DNA of 64,000 nucleotides, taken from positions 127,087,731 to 127,151,730 of the forward strand of contig NC_134535.1 of the NCBI RefSeq assembly GCF_050624435.1, read 5' to 3'. Position numbers and translations under genes: made by a program. Every line of letters begins with the position of its first letter. Positions within the stretch are counted from its first letter, which is position 1. The notes beneath the pieces were generated by a model that saw only the letters and a program-made list of their open reading frames with translations, made no database searches and was not told the origin of the DNA. This DNA is from Tenrec ecaudatus (lineage: Eukaryota > Chordata > Mammalia > Afrosoricida > Tenrecidae). Of this stretch, positions 63,161-64,000 are shown piece by piece.

Positions 63161-63639
63161 AGACCTCAAGCAGGGCATAACATTAGTGGGAAGGGTTAAC
63201 TCCCCCAAAAGTGGGAGGGTAAAGAGGCTTTCTGGGGACCGGGAGGCTTATCACAATTATCACGTGGGACGCTTTTTCTGTCCTTTTGTAAAGAATCTGA
63301 ACAGCAGCCTTATCTCATTTACCAAGTGGGACAGGGCGGGGGTGGGGGTGTCAGAAGGCTCATCTAAGACCACAGGGCTCAAAAGTGACTGATTCCAGAC
63401 TCATGAAACCGATGTCACTGTACTGTACTGTAAGAAACTGTTGAAATCATGTGTCTTTGGTTGTGTCTACTTTCACCAAAACAGATAAAAAAATACAAAA
63501 AGTTCAAATGATAGTGGCTGGAACTCTGGAAGATGACTAAGAGGAAAAAAAAATGGGGTGGGGAGTGAATCTGACTTCAAAGCCTTGGGTCTTTCCGTCG
63601 CTGGCCCCTTTGGGAAAGGACCCCAGCTGGGAGTGTCAA

Positions 63640-63800
63640 GTTGGTGGGTGGGGGCACCAAGTATCTGGAGCTCGGCCAGCTAGCTGTCAGGCTGGGCTAC
63701 AAAGGGTTAAGAACCTTTGCCGCCCCCTCCCGCCTACTCCCAGGCTCTTCCTGTCCCGCAGCGATTGCAACACCGCCTTCTCCCCTCCCCTCCCCTCCCA
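63640..63800 (+). promoter_or_regulatory. TNFRSF1A: TNFRSF1A TATA-less promoter region
   Basis: A GC-rich block with CCGCCCCCTCCCGCC (Sp1-like) just before the inferred transcript start. No TATA box is seen at -30. Confidence 0.5.
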
Positions 63801-63986
63801 CCTCCTCTCTCCGGCTCGGAGATCTTCAGACTCGGGCCCAGGACAAGAGCTCCACCCCGAGTCTCCCCCTTCGGGGACACCCTCCCGAAAGCCTGGGCTG
63901 CACTCAGGACCCCGCGGACGTCGGGACCCCGCCGCCGCCGCCGCCCTGAGCCCTGATGGGGGAGTGAGCGGCCACCCAGGCCGGAC
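63761..63986 (+). other. TNFRSF1A: TNFRSF1A 5' UTR
   Basis: Leader starting near GCGATTGCAACACCGCC, where the human mRNA begins GTTGCAACACTGCC as recalled. It is pyrimidine-rich at first and then CpG-rich, with a GCC repeat at about 63931-63945. The start is inferred by this match. Confidence 0.7.
63956..63967 (+). CDS. Minimal upstream ORF (Met-Gly-Glu-stop) in TNFRSF1A leader
   Basis: ATG GGG GAG TGA, ending 19 nt before the main ATG. As recalled, the human leader holds the same four codons at the same place, which suggests a conserved translational brake. Confidence 0.6.
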   Translation: MGE

Positions 63987-64000
63987 ATGGGCCTCCCCAC
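63987..64000 (+). CDS. TNFRSF1A: TNF receptor 1 (p55), first coding bases only
   Basis: ATG followed by codons for Gly-Leu-Pro and two bases of the next (MGLP; human begins MGLS). The frame runs off the window edge. The identification rests on the upstream leader, which resembles the human TNFRSF1A 5' UTR from TTGCAACAC through CCCTGAGCCC and GGGGGAGTGAG, and on position next to SCNN1A. The rest of the gene (cysteine-rich ectodomain, TM helix, death domain) lies beyond the window. Confidence 0.85.

Overview
This is mammalian nuclear DNA. The only genes are spliced host genes separated by retrotransposon-rich sequence. The repeats point to an afrotherian: about 35 tRNA-headed AfroSINE copies and an RTE (BovB-like) LINE with the same 3' tail. 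Three copies of the SPIN hAT transposon narrow it further, because SPIN occurs patchily in mammals (murine rodents, bushbaby, some bats, opossum, tenrec). AfroSINE and SPIN together fit a tenrec such as Echinops telfairi. The species name is an inference.

Layout: (1) 1-10,100 is intergenic and made of L1 3' regions, a SPIN element, ERVL-type LTRs and AfroSINEs. (2) LTBR (lymphotoxin beta receptor) lies on the minus strand at about 10,100-16,990. All ten coding exons are present and join in frame to give 418 residues. (3) 17,000-29,100 is intergenic, with a CpG-rich LTBR promoter, an RTE LINE, a MER5A, an LTR, AfroSINEs, a third SPIN and L1 pieces. (4) SCNN1A (ENaC alpha subunit) lies on the plus strand from about 29,590 to 57,860. 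It has a non-coding first exon and twelve coding exons that join in frame to give 649 residues. A glucocorticoid response element lies upstream, and an AATAAA signal ends the transcript. Introns 2, 4, 5 and 9 carry most of the inserted repeats. (5) 57,860-63,760 is intergenic. (6) TNFRSF1A (TNF receptor 1) starts at the right edge on the plus strand. Its 5' UTR and first 14 coding bases are inside the window.

The gene order matches human 12p13 (TNFRSF1A-SCNN1A-LTBR) read from the other strand. The two TNF-receptor genes encode related immune receptors with cysteine-rich ectodomains. SCNN1A between them encodes an epithelial sodium channel subunit and is a positional neighbour, not a pathway partner.

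No unknown multi-gene system is visible. The points worth a second look are changes in the host genes (loss of the second furin consensus in ENaC alpha, a GC-AG intron, upstream ORFs in SCNN1A and TNFRSF1A, an altered LTBR C-terminus) and a clear insertion record: SPIN at TCTAG targets, an LTR inside a SINE, L1 stubs with 13-bp target duplications, and a pogo-like DNA transposon flanked by TA. Gene identities and comparisons with human rest on remembered protein and mRNA sequences, not on a search.
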